NCBI GenBank assembly: GCA_937872165.1 | Contig: CALMOR010000083.1 | Span: forward strand, 508 to 24,173 | Length of the DNA stretch: 23,666 nucleotides | Direction of reading: 5' to 3' | From: an uncultured Burkholderiales bacterium | GTDB lineage: Bacteria; Pseudomonadota; Gammaproteobacteria; Burkholderiales; Burkholderiaceae_D | Part shown: positions 23,352 through 23,666 of the stretch, in pieces | How positions within the stretch are numbered: the stretch's first letter is position 1 | Layout of the letters: every line of letters starts with the position of its first letter | The notes under the pieces: generated by a model | Databases searched by the model: none | Seen by the model: the letters and a program-made list of their open reading frames with translations, nothing else | What the model was told of the DNA's origin: nothing | Made by a program: the position numbers and the translations under genes

Positions 23352-23666
23352 TCGACCCGGTAGTTCGGCGCTTCCTTGACGATCTGCACGTCGTGGACGT
23401 GCGACTCGCGGATGCCGGCCGTGGTGATCTCGACGAACTCGGCGTTGTCGCGCAGATCGTCGATGGTCGTGCAGCCGCAGTAACCCATGCTCTGACGCAG
23501 GCCGCCGACGAGCTGGAAGAGGATCGCGGTGACCGAGCCCTTGTACGGCACGCGTCCTTCGACGCCTTCCGGCACGAACTTGTCGATGTTGTTGCCGGGA
23601 TCCTGGAATTAGCGTACGGCCGAGCCTTCGATCAGCCCGCCGCCCGAGCCCATGCCGCGGTACTCC
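23348..23666 (-). pseudogene. guaB: IMP dehydrogenase, C-terminal part, with an in-frame stop at the flap tyrosine (5' end outside window)
   Basis: The minus-strand frame entering at the window edge reads 'EYRGMGSGGGLIEGSAVR', then TAA (23609-23611), then 'FQDPGNNIDKFVPEG' and 'VEGRVPYKG', and ends 'GIRESHVHDVQIVKEAPNYR'. This is the C-terminus of IMP dehydrogenase, which oxidises IMP to XMP. In the family the stop position is Tyr of the conserved Arg-Tyr dyad ('RYFQ'), part of the mobile flap. The 88 codons after the preceding Arg, including the stops, stay collinear with the family, so only one base (TAC or TAT to TAA) need have changed; there is no frameshift. The downstream remnant could restart at a GTG at 23575, but it would lack the catalytic barrel. 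The end overlaps the MFS start by 4 bp. It is either a true nonsense mutation or a sequence error. Confidence 0.88.

Noticed and set aside
23609..23611. TAA read as tyrosine (codon reassignment or programmed readthrough)
   Set aside because: The amidase gene also ends with TAA, and one case at the window edge is far better explained by a nonsense mutation or a sequence error.

Overview
This is high-GC DNA (judged by eye, not computed) from a Gram-negative bacterium, most likely a proteobacterium. Supporting signs are a PEP-CTERM surface protein, a glgC-glgA pair, VF530-type and DUF3297 small proteins, and a linked guaB/guaA locus. A gammaproteobacterium is my best guess, but nothing here fixes the family. 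No rRNA, tRNA, CRISPR array, transposase or integrase is visible.

Layout. Positions 2-1303 (+) hold the 3' part of a PEP-CTERM protein with choice-of-anchor-D-like repeats. An acyl-CoA synthetase (1431-3023, +) converges on a GlxA-type AraC regulator (3028-4053, -). A minus-strand glycogen block follows: glgC, then glgA (8-bp overlap), then a DUF3297 gene. Next come a DMT/EamA transporter (-), divergent by 23 bp from a VF530-type gene (+); a conserved-looking hypothetical (-); and a DUF417/RclC-like membrane protein (+) behind a 20-bp palindrome.

Positions 10006-19649 are almost all minus-strand catabolic genes. In transcription order they are a succinate-semialdehyde-type aldehyde dehydrogenase, a 3-hydroxyisobutyrate-dehydrogenase-family enzyme, an SDR, malic enzyme, fumC, a GFA/CENP-V zinc protein, then (after a 450-bp gap) an amidase with no obvious start codon and a two-domain NIPSNAP protein. 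Malic enzyme, fumC and the GFA gene are packed with a 4-bp overlap and a 2-bp gap. Taken together the enzymes could carry a C4 semialdehyde to succinate and, with housekeeping succinate dehydrogenase, through fumarate and malate to pyruvate. I infer a dedicated catabolic operon whose substrate is unknown.

A 780-bp gene-free, hairpin-rich spacer (19650-20427) separates this from a purine operon read on the minus strand: guaB (3' end only), an MFS exporter, then guaA, joined by a 4-bp overlap and a 2-bp gap. The guaB fragment has an in-frame TAA exactly where IMP dehydrogenases carry the catalytic flap tyrosine of the Arg-Tyr pair. This is the most striking single-base observation in the window and is either a real nonsense mutation or a sequence error.
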